DNA of 64,000 nt from JAJECS01 sp965219705 (GCA_965219705.1 OZ244789.1:3100001-3164000); one strand, 5' to 3'. Counted from the stretch's first letter, positions 7,998-17,412 are shown. Translations and numbers: made by a program. Notes: generated from the sequence alone by a model not told the origin.

Positions 7998-9236
7998 TCA
8001 GGTGCCAGCTGGGCGCCTCGCCGCTTCGAATTCGGACGCCGGCCAGCGGCGCAACGCGTTCCCAGTGAGTCCGTGGAGCATGGCAATCAGGACCACGACC
8101 CCCATGAGAATCAGGCTCTGCGCGTAAGCCAGCCGCATGACCTCCGGCGCGGCCGCGGCCTCAATGCCATAAACAAACCGGGTGACGGCAATCAAGACGG
8201 TGTAGAGGATCAATAGGTGCGCGGAAATTCCGTGACGCAGGGCGAACGCCACCGAAAGCTGAGCCAGCGCCGTCAACACGGCCCACGCCGCAATGAGTCC
8301 ATAGAACAGATCGAGCGTCATTTGCCGGCCGGACCCGATCGAGATGCCGGCCGCAACCAGCCCGATCACGATCGACACGGCTGCTTCCGCGCGCAACTGC
8401 AATCGGGCCGGTGCGAACGCCCGGCTCGTTCGGGCGAGCATCAGCAACAGCGCGCCGTCAAACACGGCGAAAATGCCGAAGATGAGCGCGGCGTCGATGC
8501 GCGCAACGGGCTCGACCCAGAGCTGCGAGAGCACGACCACGCCATACAGCAAGACAAGCACGGCGCGCCCATAGACCGTGCGCCATATGCGCCGGCCTTC
8601 GGGGATGCTGCGGGCGGCCTCTTGCGCCAAGATCTTCCCGATCAGTGGGCTAGAGCCGCGATGCGGGCCCAGTCCCGACTGCCAGGACTCGGGCAGGCGG
8701 ACAGCGAGCCGGGGGACCACGCGCGCCGCCCACGGCTTGGCGAGCCGCCGCAGCATCGTCGCCCCGAGCGCGGCCGCGACGAATGAGAGGATGAACATCA
8801 CGACGACTGCGGAGACGGTCCACAGCACGCCGGCCAGCATGGCCGGTCCAGAGCCTCGTCCCTGCACGTCCTCGGGAGAAACCAGACCGCGCCGGCCAAT
8901 TTGCCAGTCCACGCCCCAGCCGAAGAAGACGTCGAGCGCGGCAACGAGCCCCATCGCGAGCCCGGTCGTCACCGCCGCACCGGCCGCCCAGGACACTCCC
9001 GCGTTGAGCCGGAAGAGCAGTCCCCAAATCCAACCAACGACCAAGAGCCCGACGACGACGGTATGGAGGCCGATGCCCAGCCCAAAGGCGTCGCCTTCGA
9101 CAACGGCGGGGACCAGGTCAACCTGATAGACCCAGGCGGCGGCAGTCACGAGTCCGGCCGCGGCGCCGATCCGAAACCCCGGCCATCCCCTGAGACGGTC
9201 GGTGAGGTCGTAGTTCTCGGCTAGGTCGTAGCGCAT
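7998..9236 (-). CDS. Large multi-pass membrane protein with a C-terminal HdeD/DUF308-like half
   Basis: A 412-residue protein with roughly ten to twelve hydrophobic segments. The N-terminal half has about four (for example GFRIGAAAGLVTAAAWV, HTVVVGLLVVGWIWGLL, VVVMFILSFVAAALG). The C-terminal half, from about residue 215, repeats the layout of 4285-5046, with LIFGIFAVFDGALLLML and then pairs of helices. It is therefore probably a fusion or elongated paralogue of that protein. The intervening soluble stretch (LRRLAKPWAARVVPRLAVRLP...) is basic. The ATG at 9236 is clear. No transport signature is recognised. Confidence 0.6.
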   Translation of the reverse strand: MRYDLAENYDLTDRLRGWPGFRIGAAAGLVTAAAWVYQVDLVPAVVEGDAFGLGIGLHTVVVGLLVVGWIWGLLFRLNAGVSWAAGAAVTTGLAMGLVAALDVFFGWGVDWQIGRRGLVSPEDVQGRGSGPAMLAGVLWTVSAVVVMFILSFVAAALGATMLRRLAKPWAARVVPRLAVRLPESWQSGLGPHRGSSPLIGKILAQEAARSIPEGRRIWRTVYGRAVLVLLYGVVVLSQLWVEPVARIDAALIFGIFAVFDGALLLMLARTSRAFAPARLQLRAEAAVSIVIGLVAAGISIGSGRQMTLDLFYGLIAAWAVLTALAQLSVAFALRHGISAHLLILYTVLIAVTRFVYGIEAAAAPEVMRLAYAQSLILMGVVVLIAMLHGLTGNALRRWPASEFEAARRPAGT

Positions 9237-9309
9237 GAGCGGCGCTCACTGCGTCTCGTGATCTCCAGCGTACTTGAGTCGCGCGATTCGACGGCCGCCG
9301 CGTGCAAGA

Positions 9310-9828
9310 ATGCCGCCCCCTTCACACCGAGGTTCGCCAGTGCCCCGCGGCACCCCCACCGTCGGTCACGTTGGACTGGTGGTCCAAGACATGGACCGCA
9401 TGCGCGATTTCTATACGCGCGTGGCGGGGCTGCGCGAAACTCGCGCCGCGACTATCGAGGGAGCGCACATCGACGCGCTCACCGGGCTCACATGCGTCAA
9501 GCTCGAAGCCGTGTTCCTGGGCACCGAGGATCGCCCAGAAGCCATCGAGCTGCTCAAGTACCACAATCACCCCGATCCGAATCCCGCGCGCGGCCCGTCA
9601 GGCAACGGCCCGAATCACGTGCAGTTCGTCATGGACGAGCTGGACCCGGTCGTCGACGCGCTGCGCGCCGAGGGACTGGACGTGTGGGGAGGGCCGGTCG
9701 ACTGGCCGCGCCTCTGGCGCCGGGTGCTGTACGCCAAAGACCCCGAGGGCAACGTGGTGGAGTTCAACGAGCGGCTGCCCGACGAGAGGCACCCGGGAGA
9801 TAGTTCGGCCGGACCCCGCACGCTATAG
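9310..9828 (+). CDS. Glyoxalase/VOC-superfamily protein
   Basis: About 172 residues of a vicinal-oxygen-chelate protein. TVGHVGLVVQDMDRMRDFYTRVAGL is the first beta-alpha unit with its metal-ligand histidine, GPNHVQFVMDELD gives the second unit, and DPEGNVVEFNE the terminal glutamate ligand. Such proteins include dioxygenases, isomerases and lyases acting on small metabolites. An ATG at 9310 is the likely start; a TTG at 9274 and a GTG at 9340 are alternatives. It stands between a minus-strand membrane-protein gene and an AT-rich island, with no obvious operon. Confidence 0.8.
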   Translation: MPPPSHRGSPVPRGTPTVGHVGLVVQDMDRMRDFYTRVAGLRETRAATIEGAHIDALTGLTCVKLEAVFLGTEDRPEAIELLKYHNHPDPNPARGPSGNGPNHVQFVMDELDPVVDALRAEGLDVWGGPVDWPRLWRRVLYAKDPEGNVVEFNERLPDERHPGDSSAGPRTL

Positions 9829-9900
9829 GCCGGGGCAGCCGCCTGCTAGGATGCGAGCATTGGTCGGGTTCGCGCCGTCGACTGGCAGGGGAAACCGAGA

Positions 9901-10323
9901 ATGGCAGATATTGGTGCAGTCGCCGCGATTATTGCCGCGGTCGCAGCAGTGACTGGAGTAGTAGTCAGCGCATGGGGGCTTGTTGCTTCACACAAATCCC
10001 GCAAACGGGCTGCAAAACAAGCTCAGCTAATGGAAACCAACCCTGCGAAACGAGTAGATATCTTAAACGTTACAAGCTATTCGGGGAATATCCTAACTAT
10101 TACCATAGTGAATCGTAGCCATATTCGAGTTTCACTTCGTGACCCAGTCTTTGAAATCCGAGGTGTCAAGAGCCAACCACCTGGGAGCATGGTTGATTCG
10201 ATCGAACTTTATCCCGGTGATACACACGATTGTATGGTGGATTTCCCTGGCAGTGTCGATGTTTCCGATGCATCGCGTGAAGAATGCAGGCTAATCGACA
10301 CCGGCCGATCTGACCGAGGATAA
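9901..10323 (+). CDS. Small membrane-anchored protein of unknown function in an AT-rich island
   Basis: A 140-residue protein with one hydrophobic segment near the N-terminus (about residues 5-29), a basic stop-transfer (SHKSRKRAAKQ) and a soluble beta-rich domain (ILTITIVNRSHIRVSLRDPVFEIRG). AGGGG lies about 10 bases before the ATG. Bases 10021-10140 are about 41% G+C against about 65% around it, and codon use (AAA, TTA, ATA, AAT) differs from its neighbours, so the gene looks recently acquired. Proteins of this shape occur as accessory or prophage-type cargo, but I recognise no family. Confidence 0.6.
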   Translation: MADIGAVAAIIAAVAAVTGVVVSAWGLVASHKSRKRAAKQAQLMETNPAKRVDILNVTSYSGNILTITIVNRSHIRVSLRDPVFEIRGVKSQPPGSMVDSIELYPGDTHDCMVDFPGSVDVSDASREECRLIDTGRSDRG

Positions 10324-10467
10324 ACTTCGCGTAAGTCTTAGGAGTTCGCTCAGCTCTGCTATGTGCCTTGGGCTCTGGGCGTCAGCCTTCCGTCCGTTCG
10401 GTTTGTCATTGGGCTGAATTTGTATCGAGGCTCGCTGCTGTCAACAAGTCTCGGGGGGGAGGTATTG

Positions 10468-11451
10468 CTACGCGGCTCGGCGCAGCGCGTCCCAGAGCAT
10501 GCGCTGCGTCGCGATGATGTCCTGCTGGGCCATGGCCTCTCGGAAGGCCGTGTCGTCAAGGGCGTCCAGCACCCGCAACATGAAATGGATGTTGCGGACT
10601 TGCTGCGCGGCATTCAGCGCCGAGTCGACCTGCCACCAGAAGCAATCGATTCCAAGGAATCCGCTGTAGTCGGCCTCGCGCAGCCAGAAGAGGAGCTCCA
10701 GGCACTCCCAGAAATGACTGCTCGCGAAGATGGTGCCGATGTCGGTGGGCAGCTGCGTGTCGTTCAGATGCAGGTGGTGGAGGCGTCCCAGGCGGGCGGC
10801 GTCCCACGCGGCCTGGCCGAGGTTTTCGTGGCTGAGCAGGGTGTGCGCCACCTCGAGTTGCGCGCCCAGGTTTGGCCGCCCGACCTCGAACGCAAGGTCC
10901 AGGGTGGCCGCCATCGATCCGATGTTGGACCAGCCCTTGGGCGTGTGGATGCGGTACTCGAGCGCTACGAGGAGCTCGCCGGCCGCGTCGCAAATCTCCC
11001 GCAGCGCCTCCACGGTGTAGCGCCGCGCCCGACGGAAGTTCTGTTGAAACGGATAGTCGGGACCGTCCAGCGCGGTGAACAGATAGATGCCGCGGGCGTC
11101 GAGGGCGCGCGCCACCTCGATCGAGTACAGCGCCATGTCGATCGCGCCGCGCCGCTCGGCTGCTTCGGGCGACGTCCAGAGCGCCTTCGGAAATCCCCGC
11201 GCCACCGTCTCGCCGTGCGACACCATGGCGCAGACCAAGCCGCGCTCGTCGAGCCGCCGCTTCACGTGCGCCGCGTTCTCGAGCGTGACGGTCGTGCGGC
11301 TGAAGCACTCCACCCCCTCGACGCCCGGGACGCCGTCCAAATGCCGGAAGGCGGCGTCGATCTCCGCGTTGGACGGCCCATCGACGTGCCGCGTGGGGAA
11401 GTGTCGGTAGAGGCCGTCTGAGAATCGCGGGCGCCAGGCGCGGTTCCTCAC
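10468..11451 (-). CDS. Sugar isomerase/epimerase-like TIM-barrel protein (xylose isomerase-like)
   Basis: A 327-residue TIM barrel of the AP-endonuclease-2/xylose-isomerase-like superfamily. LLVALEYRIHTPKGWSN carries the metal-ligand glutamate region, NLGAQLEVAHTLL the next ligand strand, and RLHHLHLNDTQ the histidine ligand cluster. The GTG start at 11451 is 7 bases after the stop of the BNR gene on the same strand, suggesting coupled translation in the order aldolase, BNR protein, isomerase. It probably interconverts ketoses and aldoses or epimers; the exact sugar is unknown. Confidence 0.75.
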   Translation of the reverse strand: MRNRAWRPRFSDGLYRHFPTRHVDGPSNAEIDAAFRHLDGVPGVEGVECFSRTTVTLENAAHVKRRLDERGLVCAMVSHGETVARGFPKALWTSPEAAERRGAIDMALYSIEVARALDARGIYLFTALDGPDYPFQQNFRRARRYTVEALREICDAAGELLVALEYRIHTPKGWSNIGSMAATLDLAFEVGRPNLGAQLEVAHTLLSHENLGQAAWDAARLGRLHHLHLNDTQLPTDIGTIFASSHFWECLELLFWLREADYSGFLGIDCFWWQVDSALNAAQQVRNIHFMLRVLDALDDTAFREAMAQQDIIATQRMLWDALRRAA

Positions 11452-11458
11452 GGGCGGC

Positions 11459-12796
11459 TCACCGCGGGAGCCACGAGTCGTCGAGCATGAGGTCGGTCAA
11501 CCGCCGACCGAGCAGGTACTGCATGCGGTCGGCGTACCAGAGAATGGGCTCGTCGGCAAAGTCGGTGAGGCTGCCGTAGGCCGCCATGCCTCCCGGGCGG
11601 CCTCGAATGACCGATGGAGCCCAGTCGTTGTCGACGACCAGGTGCGGCCGGCCGAAGACCAGCGGCTGACCGCCGGGATTCTGGATCTCGCGCCCGACGC
11701 TGACGAACACCGGACGGCGCGACTCGCCGCTGCCGGGCCCGCTGCCGCCGTTGCCGGTGCCGTCGTTGTTGTGGAAGAACAGCAGATAGCGTCCGTCGCG
11801 CAGTTTGTAGAGCGGGCATGGCGCCGACGGGTGCGGCACTGGCGGGCCGCCGGGCTGGAAGCGCAACATGTCCGCCTCCGACCACGACTGCCCATCGTCG
11901 CTCGACACCGAATACCAGATGTAGCCGGTCATGGTCCGCATCACGCACACGATGCGCCCGTCGCCGAGGGGCTGAATGCTCGGCTCCATCGCCGTGCTCA
12001 TGCGTGGATCGCGCAGCTGCGGCACGCGGATGCCGTGGTCGGCGTCCGGCCAGGTGGTAACCACCAGGTCGGCCGGGTCGTCCACGGTCATTACGTTGTC
12101 GAACCGCAAGAACCATGACTCGTGGTGCCGATCGTTGAATCCGATCTCCGGCGTCACCGTCTCGAATTGGCCCTGGAAGGCGTTGCCCGCCCAGCGCGTG
12201 ATCGGGCACAGCACGCTGCCGCGCGCCGTGACGATCGGCGCCTGCCAGCCCGACGTGACCCAGTTGCTGAGCAGCACCGGATCGGGATCGTCAATGGCGG
12301 CACGAGCGATCGGTGTCTCATGCCGCTCGCCCCAGGTGAAGCCGTCATCGTCGGATACGCGCCAGGCCAGCACGCCGGTCATGCCGCGGTCGAAGTCCAC
12401 CGGTCCCGTGTTGCGGTGATAGAAGATCCACACGCGCCCGCTGTGCGGCACGACCACCGGCACCGACCAGACGGCCGTCTGCTCCGTGCCGTCCGGCGGG
12501 GCATCGAGCACCGTCGGCCGGCTCCAGGTGCGGCCGCGGTCTTCGCTGCGCGCCACGACGATGCGCGCGTTGGGGCCGTGGAAGCTGTCGCCATCCGCCT
12601 GTGTCCACGTGCCCAGCAAGGCGCCGGTGGTGGTGGGCGTGACCACGAAGTGCACGTTGCCCATGTCCCAGGGCCCGCCCGGGGATGTCGCGCGGTGCGC
12701 CGGCGTGTCGCCGTCCTGCGGGATGTAGACCACGAAGTCCGGGTCGCTCACGTGGGCGTCGGCCCATCGATCGGCAGCGGTTGATGCGGAGGCCAT
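11459..12796 (-). CDS. BNR-repeat (sialidase-fold) protein, copy 2
   Basis: A 445-residue propeller protein, paralogue of 2917-4209. Asp boxes include ARSEDRGRTW, VSDDDGFTW and VSSDDGQSW; the C-terminal signature PILWYADRMQYLLGRRLTDLML matches ILWYSDRKLFGVGRYITDEML of copy 1. The start at 12796 (MASASTAADRWADAH) has AAAGGACG just upstream. The same frame stays open far upstream, but that would overrun the whole aldolase gene, so the shorter start is preferred. No signal peptide is present. Role: binding or hydrolysis of a glycan-derived compound is plausible, activity unproven. Confidence 0.75.
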   Translation of the reverse strand: MASASTAADRWADAHVSDPDFVVYIPQDGDTPAHRATSPGGPWDMGNVHFVVTPTTTGALLGTWTQADGDSFHGPNARIVVARSEDRGRTWSRPTVLDAPPDGTEQTAVWSVPVVVPHSGRVWIFYHRNTGPVDFDRGMTGVLAWRVSDDDGFTWGERHETPIARAAIDDPDPVLLSNWVTSGWQAPIVTARGSVLCPITRWAGNAFQGQFETVTPEIGFNDRHHESWFLRFDNVMTVDDPADLVVTTWPDADHGIRVPQLRDPRMSTAMEPSIQPLGDGRIVCVMRTMTGYIWYSVSSDDGQSWSEADMLRFQPGGPPVPHPSAPCPLYKLRDGRYLLFFHNNDGTGNGGSGPGSGESRRPVFVSVGREIQNPGGQPLVFGRPHLVVDNDWAPSVIRGRPGGMAAYGSLTDFADEPILWYADRMQYLLGRRLTDLMLDDSWLPR

Positions 12797-12812
12797 GGGT
12801 CGTCCTTTCAGG

Positions 12813-13568
12813 TCAGGCGCGTATCGCCTGCAGTTCCTGCGACGCGATCTGGGCCAGCATGCGCAGATCGCTGGATACGTCGATGAAGGTGAAGCCCTGA
12901 GCAACAAGTTGCCGCGCGTGCACCGCCGACGACGCCGGCGTGCCCGCCGGCTTTCCGTTGGCCTGCGCGCCGGCAAGGATTTGTGCCACAGCGTCCAGGT
13001 GCTCCGGAGCGCGAAAGGCATCCCCACGCGTGTAGCCCAGGGCAACCGCCAGATCATTTGGACCGATGAAGGCGATATCCATGCCATCCACCGCCATGAT
13101 CTCGGCAATGTTGGCGACGCCCTCGCGATCCTCGATCTGCGGGCATACGAGCAGGTTGTCGTTGATTTGCGACGCGTAGCCGGCGGCGATGGCGGCTCGC
13201 GAATTGCCGCCCGAGCGGTGGCCGCGCGGCGCGAAGCGCACCGCCTGGGCAATGGCCTCAGCCTGCTTGGCCGTGCTCACGTGCGGCACCACAATTCCCA
13301 GCACGCCTGTGTCCAGGATGCGGCCGAGGCCCTCCGGTTCGTGCGACCAGGCCCGGGCCATCGGCACCGCGCCCCGCGCTTCGATGGCCCGCACGGTGTG
13401 GGTAATCTCTGCCAGGTCCCAGGCCGTGTGCTCGGTATCGATGGCCAGCCAGTCATAGCCGGCCTCGGCCAGCACTTCGGCCGCCAGCGGCGAGGCCAGG
13501 TTGAGCCACGAGCCAATGGATACGCCGCCCTTGGCAAGCTGTTCTTTGACCGGATTTGGCAAAATCAC
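12813..13568 (-). CDS. HpcH/HpaI-type class II aldolase
   Basis: About 251 residues of a metal-dependent pyruvate aldolase, such as 4-hydroxy-2-oxoheptanedioate or 2-keto-3-deoxy-rhamnonate aldolase. VSIGSWLNLASPLAAEVLAEAGYDWLAIDTEH is the usual start of the barrel in shortened view, with the LAIDTEH strand. CPQIEDREGVANI holds the metal-ligand glutamate, and AFIGPNDLAVALG the conserved GP.DL motif. The start is probably the GTG at 13568; the frame is open further up but has no family support. Seventeen bases separate it from the following BNR gene, so they are probably one operon. It is divergent from the gene at 13678 with 109 bases between. Confidence 0.85.
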   Translation of the reverse strand: MILPNPVKEQLAKGGVSIGSWLNLASPLAAEVLAEAGYDWLAIDTEHTAWDLAEITHTVRAIEARGAVPMARAWSHEPEGLGRILDTGVLGIVVPHVSTAKQAEAIAQAVRFAPRGHRSGGNSRAAIAAGYASQINDNLLVCPQIEDREGVANIAEIMAVDGMDIAFIGPNDLAVALGYTRGDAFRAPEHLDAVAQILAGAQANGKPAGTPASSAVHARQLVAQGFTFIDVSSDLRMLAQIASQELQAIRA

Positions 13569-13677
13569 CGCCGCGTCTGCTGTGGCGAGGCCGTGGCGAC
13601 CGGAGCATACTGCGGCACGGTAGCGGCCGCCCACTGCGGCCGCCGGCCTCGTCCCTTTGCCGCAAAGGTGGTCTCGA

Positions 13678-15453
13678 ATGTCCGCAACAGCCACGGCACA
13701 CATTGGCGATCTTGGCCTGAGCCAGCCGCCGATCTATCTCACCAACCTTGACCGCTGCCAGCCGGCGGATGCGCTGTCGTCGGAGGCTCAGACCGGGCGG
13801 TGGCGGGCGTTCGCGTACTCCACCGCGGCCTTCAGCGGCACGCTGCTCTACGCGGGCGACAACACCGCGGCGCCGGGCGTGACGTATCCGCTTGACGTAC
13901 GCGGCTGGCACGCGATCTCGATTGGCCAGATGGTGCACGACCACGAACTCTATGAATGGAGCGGCAACCTGCTCGTCAAGCTGAGCGGCGAGCGCGGCTT
14001 CACCCAGATGCATATGCCCGAGCGCATCAATCCGCTGCCCGGCGGCGGCATTCAGCTTACGGAGACCTTCTTCAAGATCGCCGACCTCACGGGTCAGGAC
14101 GTGCAGTTCAAGCAGATCGCGGTGTCGGCGGAAGTTGGTCGGGAAGACGGCGTGTACGACTGCCAGCCGGCTCGGCCCGCGTACATCAAGCTCGTGCCGC
14201 TGACCGACGGCGAGGTCGCCGCCATGCAGGCCGATCGTTCACGGACGGACACCAAACGTCTTTTCGCTCACAGCGACAATCACGGGTGGATGGGGCACAG
14301 CCGGCCGACGACTCCGGCAGGGGTTCAGGGACTCCTAGAGCCGTATCGCAACACCGACTTCGCGCGGATCTACCTGGAGTCCGGCGGCGGCGACCTGCTC
14401 AACTACTTCACCAAGATCGCCCGCGACCACACGCTGGACGCCCACGACGACTTCTCGCACACGGGCTACCGCAACCAGTCTCAGGCATGGCGGATCTTTC
14501 GCGACAAAGGGATCGATCCCTACGACGTCGCCATCGACCATACGCACGACATGGGCATGGAGTTCCATGCCGGCTGGCGCGTGACCGGCTTCCACTATCC
14601 GCCCCCCAACGACCATTTCAACTCGGGCGCGGGCGTGTTTGGCGCGCATCCTGAATGGCGCAGTCTGGACCGCGACGGGCGGACGACGCCGCGGCTCTCA
14701 TACGCGTATCCGGGCTTCCGCGCGTTCGCCATCTCGCTGCTGCGGGAGATGGCCGAGAAGCCGGTCGACGGCGTGTGCTTGCTCTACAACCGCCGTCCGC
14801 CGTTCACGGAGTACGAGCCGCACATCGTGGAAGCGTTCAAGACCGCGTCCGGCCAAGATCCCCACCAGCTGGACGAGCACGATCCGGATTGGCTGAAGTT
14901 CAGGGCGCGCGTGATGACCGACTTCATGCGCGAGCTGCGGACAGGGCTGTCGGAAGTTGCCGCCGCCACCGGCCGCGACATGCCGGTCCACGTCTCAGCG
15001 ATCGTGATGAAGGACGAGGCGGAAAACCTGCACCGTGCGCTGGACCTGCGAGCGTGGGTTTCCGAAGGGCTCATCGACACGATCATTCCGTACACGTCGG
15101 CGCCCGAACTCAACAGCCGCGTGCCGGCATGGGAGGAGCCCGAGCGCGAGCTGGAGTTTTTCTTGGACCTGGTGCGCGGCACGCCGGTCACCCTGGCACC
15201 CAGCGTGTTGCCACGGTCCATGACGCCGGAGAACTACCAGCGCGCGGCGGGTCGAATCTATGGCGCGGGCGCCGAGCGGCTGTTCTTCTGGGACTGCACG
15301 ACGGCGCACGATTCGTTCAAGGGGCTGCGCTCATTGGGCCATCGCGAGAACATCGAGGCTTGGCGCCAGGGCGGCGAGCCCAATCTCTCGGCACCCCAAC
15401 ACACGCTGACGACGCTCGGCGACTGGGACTTTTCCTACGACACGCCCGGATAG
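13678..15453 (+). CDS. Glycosidase-like TIM-barrel protein with an N-terminal beta domain
   Basis: A 591-residue protein. The first 190 residues are beta-rich (FAYSTAAFSGTLLYAGDN, DVQFKQIAVSAEV). The C-terminal two thirds look like a (beta/alpha)8 barrel of the bacterial GH10-like or uncharacterised glycosyl-hydrolase type: DPYDVAIDHTHDMGMEFHAGWRV, FAISLLREMAEKPVDGVCLLY, MTDFMRELRTGL, SEGLIDTIIPYTS and GRIYGAGAERLFFWD. I cannot assign a catalytic pair with confidence. The ATG at 13678 follows AAAGGTGG at good spacing. No signal peptide is seen. Substrate unknown; its neighbours suggest plant- or algal-type polysaccharide fragments. Confidence 0.55.
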   Translation: MSATATAHIGDLGLSQPPIYLTNLDRCQPADALSSEAQTGRWRAFAYSTAAFSGTLLYAGDNTAAPGVTYPLDVRGWHAISIGQMVHDHELYEWSGNLLVKLSGERGFTQMHMPERINPLPGGGIQLTETFFKIADLTGQDVQFKQIAVSAEVGREDGVYDCQPARPAYIKLVPLTDGEVAAMQADRSRTDTKRLFAHSDNHGWMGHSRPTTPAGVQGLLEPYRNTDFARIYLESGGGDLLNYFTKIARDHTLDAHDDFSHTGYRNQSQAWRIFRDKGIDPYDVAIDHTHDMGMEFHAGWRVTGFHYPPPNDHFNSGAGVFGAHPEWRSLDRDGRTTPRLSYAYPGFRAFAISLLREMAEKPVDGVCLLYNRRPPFTEYEPHIVEAFKTASGQDPHQLDEHDPDWLKFRARVMTDFMRELRTGLSEVAAATGRDMPVHVSAIVMKDEAENLHRALDLRAWVSEGLIDTIIPYTSAPELNSRVPAWEEPERELEFFLDLVRGTPVTLAPSVLPRSMTPENYQRAAGRIYGAGAERLFFWDCTTAHDSFKGLRSLGHRENIEAWRQGGEPNLSAPQHTLTTLGDWDFSYDTPG

Positions 15454-15468
15454 GGGCTGGCGACCGAG

Positions 15469-17412
15469 TTAGTCGGTCGATTCGCGGGGTCCGCGGCGCC
15501 AGACGTCGCCGTCCAGCGTGCCCGCGAACACCGCCTCGGCGCCCGAGGCCTCGACGGCCGCAGTGACGCAGGTGACGTTCGCGGGAGCGCTACGGCCGCC
15601 GGTGTGGCTCCACGTGTGACCGCGGTCACGCGAATAGAACAGTCCCAGGCCCGTGCCTGCGTAGAACCTGCCCGTGCGACCAAAGTTCGGCGAGGCGACC
15701 AGACTGGTTACCGCTGCCCGCCGATCCACGCTTACCCGGCCCTCAACCCATGAGGCGAGGCGCGGACTGTTCGGCGTGAATACGTCGCGGCCGGCAACCA
15801 CGCCCACGAATGCCCGCGCATCGCGGTACGTGGAAGGGACGGCGATGGGCGCAAGCGCGCTACGGCTGGCCTGTTCGAGCACGCGCACCCAGGTCACACC
15901 GTTGTCGCGCGTGTGATAGAGGCGGATGCGGCCATCCGCTGCGGCGGCGATGAAGATCGTGCCGTCACGAGAAACTCGCGGCGAATAGGCAATCGCCACC
16001 AGGCGTCCGTCGCCAAAGCGCTCGGCAACCCGGCGCCAGGTAGCTCCGCCGTCGTCTGAAAGGTGCAGGTCGCCGGCCGCGCCGCCAATCGCCAGGCGGT
16101 CAGCAGCCCCAATCGCCAGGCTCGAGGGGGACAGTGTCTCCGGTAGACCGGCCAAGTCGTCCCAGTGCCGGCCGCCGTCGGTGCTCTCCTGCACCTGTGC
16201 CCCGGCGATGGCGAGCGCGCGCGTATCAGTCGCGAATTCCGGCGACAGCGCCAGCGTGGGGACGGTCGGCTCGTCGGGCGCCGCGGCCGGCGCGGCCCAC
16301 GTGCGGCCCCCGTCGTGCGAGCACAGCATGCCTTCGTCGGCAGTACCGGCCATGAGCGTGCCGTCCTCCGCAAATGCGGGCGACGCGGCCAGCGTCAGCA
16401 GCGGCCGGCTGGCAAGGCCGTCGTCGCTGCGCCGCCAGGTCTCCCCACGATCGTCGGATCGCCATATACCGCCCTCATAGAGGCCGGCGAGCAGCACCCA
16501 GCCATCGGCGGCTTCAGCCACAGTCAGGGTGAGGATCAAGCGGCCCTCAATGTTGCCAATCTGGTGCCAGGTTTCCCCGCGATCGGTCGTTCGCAGGAAG
16601 CCTCTCTCCGCGGATGCGATGAAGACCGTGCCATCCGTGCCGTAGTCGGGGGAGATGGCCAGCGCGTTCACCGTCGTCACCGCACCAGCCTCGGGAAGCT
16701 GCTGCCACGTGAGCCCATTGGTCGTCGTGCGGTAGAGGCCCGCGCCCTCCGTGGCGGCAAAAGCCGTGTACGCCCCAGGATGCGAGACGAACTCGAGCGC
16801 CTGAATCGGGTAGCCCTTGGCACAATCGTCAGCCAGCCGCCAGGTGCTCGCGCCTCGGGCGCGGGTATACAGGCCACTTGCGGTCCCGGCGAGCACGCGC
16901 TCCTCCCGTGGGGGTCCCGGCGACACAGCCACGGCGAGCACCTGCTGGTCGTCCAGGCCGTCGTTCTGCGCATTCCACGTCCGACCCAGGTTGGCGGACA
17001 CGTACATCCCGCCGTCGTCCGTGCCCACCAGCGCGAGTCGATCCTCGGCAAACTGCGGCGAGAACGCCGCCGACGTCACGCTGGCGCTGGCGCCCCAGAA
17101 GAAGGTGTCGCGCCACGTGGCACCGCGGTCAACCGAGACGAAGGCCGACGCGTCAACAGTGCCCACCAAAAGCGTTTGGTCGGCGGCAAATGCGGGCGAA
17201 ACCGCCGCGGCCTGGACATAGGGCGCGCCAAGGCCGCCGGCCGCGCGCCCCCAGGTCACGCCGCCGTCTTGCGACATAAAGAGCCCGCCAAGCGTTCCCG
17301 CCAGAACGGTCGCGGGTCCCGAGCCGATCGGCGCGGCGGCTAGACAGGTCACGGTGCCGCCGCTGCCTTCGCGGAGCCGCGTCCAAACCGGGCGTCGTCG
17401 AGGTGCTGCCAT
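15469..17412 (-). CDS. Large beta-propeller with 11 Asp-box repeats (BNR/VPS10/Ycf48-like)
   Basis: A 647-residue protein made almost entirely of repeats of about 50 residues. I count eleven Asp boxes of the form S/T-x-D-x-G-x-T-W, including SQDGGVTW (47-54), SVDRGATW, TTDRGETW, SDDRGETW, SHDGGRTW, SDDGGATW and SRDRGHTW; one more blade is degenerate. Strands of the type TVFIASAERGFLRT alternate with ALAISPDYGTDGT. Such proteins form one or two propellers, as in sortilin/VPS10 domains, xyloglucanases of GH74, or Ycf48. No signal peptide or catalytic aspartate pair of GH74 could be identified. It lies 59 bases downstream of the GH42-like gene on the same strand and is probably in its operon. 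Confidence 0.7.
   Translation of the reverse strand: MAAPRRRPVWTRLREGSGGTVTCLAAAPIGSGPATVLAGTLGGLFMSQDGGVTWGRAAGGLGAPYVQAAAVSPAFAADQTLLVGTVDASAFVSVDRGATWRDTFFWGASASVTSAAFSPQFAEDRLALVGTDDGGMYVSANLGRTWNAQNDGLDDQQVLAVAVSPGPPREERVLAGTASGLYTRARGASTWRLADDCAKGYPIQALEFVSHPGAYTAFAATEGAGLYRTTTNGLTWQQLPEAGAVTTVNALAISPDYGTDGTVFIASAERGFLRTTDRGETWHQIGNIEGRLILTLTVAEAADGWVLLAGLYEGGIWRSDDRGETWRRSDDGLASRPLLTLAASPAFAEDGTLMAGTADEGMLCSHDGGRTWAAPAAAPDEPTVPTLALSPEFATDTRALAIAGAQVQESTDGGRHWDDLAGLPETLSPSSLAIGAADRLAIGGAAGDLHLSDDGGATWRRVAERFGDGRLVAIAYSPRVSRDGTIFIAAAADGRIRLYHTRDNGVTWVRVLEQASRSALAPIAVPSTYRDARAFVGVVAGRDVFTPNSPRLASWVEGRVSVDRRAAVTSLVASPNFGRTGRFYAGTGLGLFYSRDRGHTWSHTGGRSAPANVTCVTAAVEASGAEAVFAGTLDGDVWRRGPRESTD

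Noticed and set aside
12797..13252. N-terminal extension of the BNR gene at 11459 into the aldolase region
   Set aside because: The extension would overlap the HpaI aldolase gene and is a low-complexity Arg/Ala-rich translation; the start at 12796 has a ribosome site.
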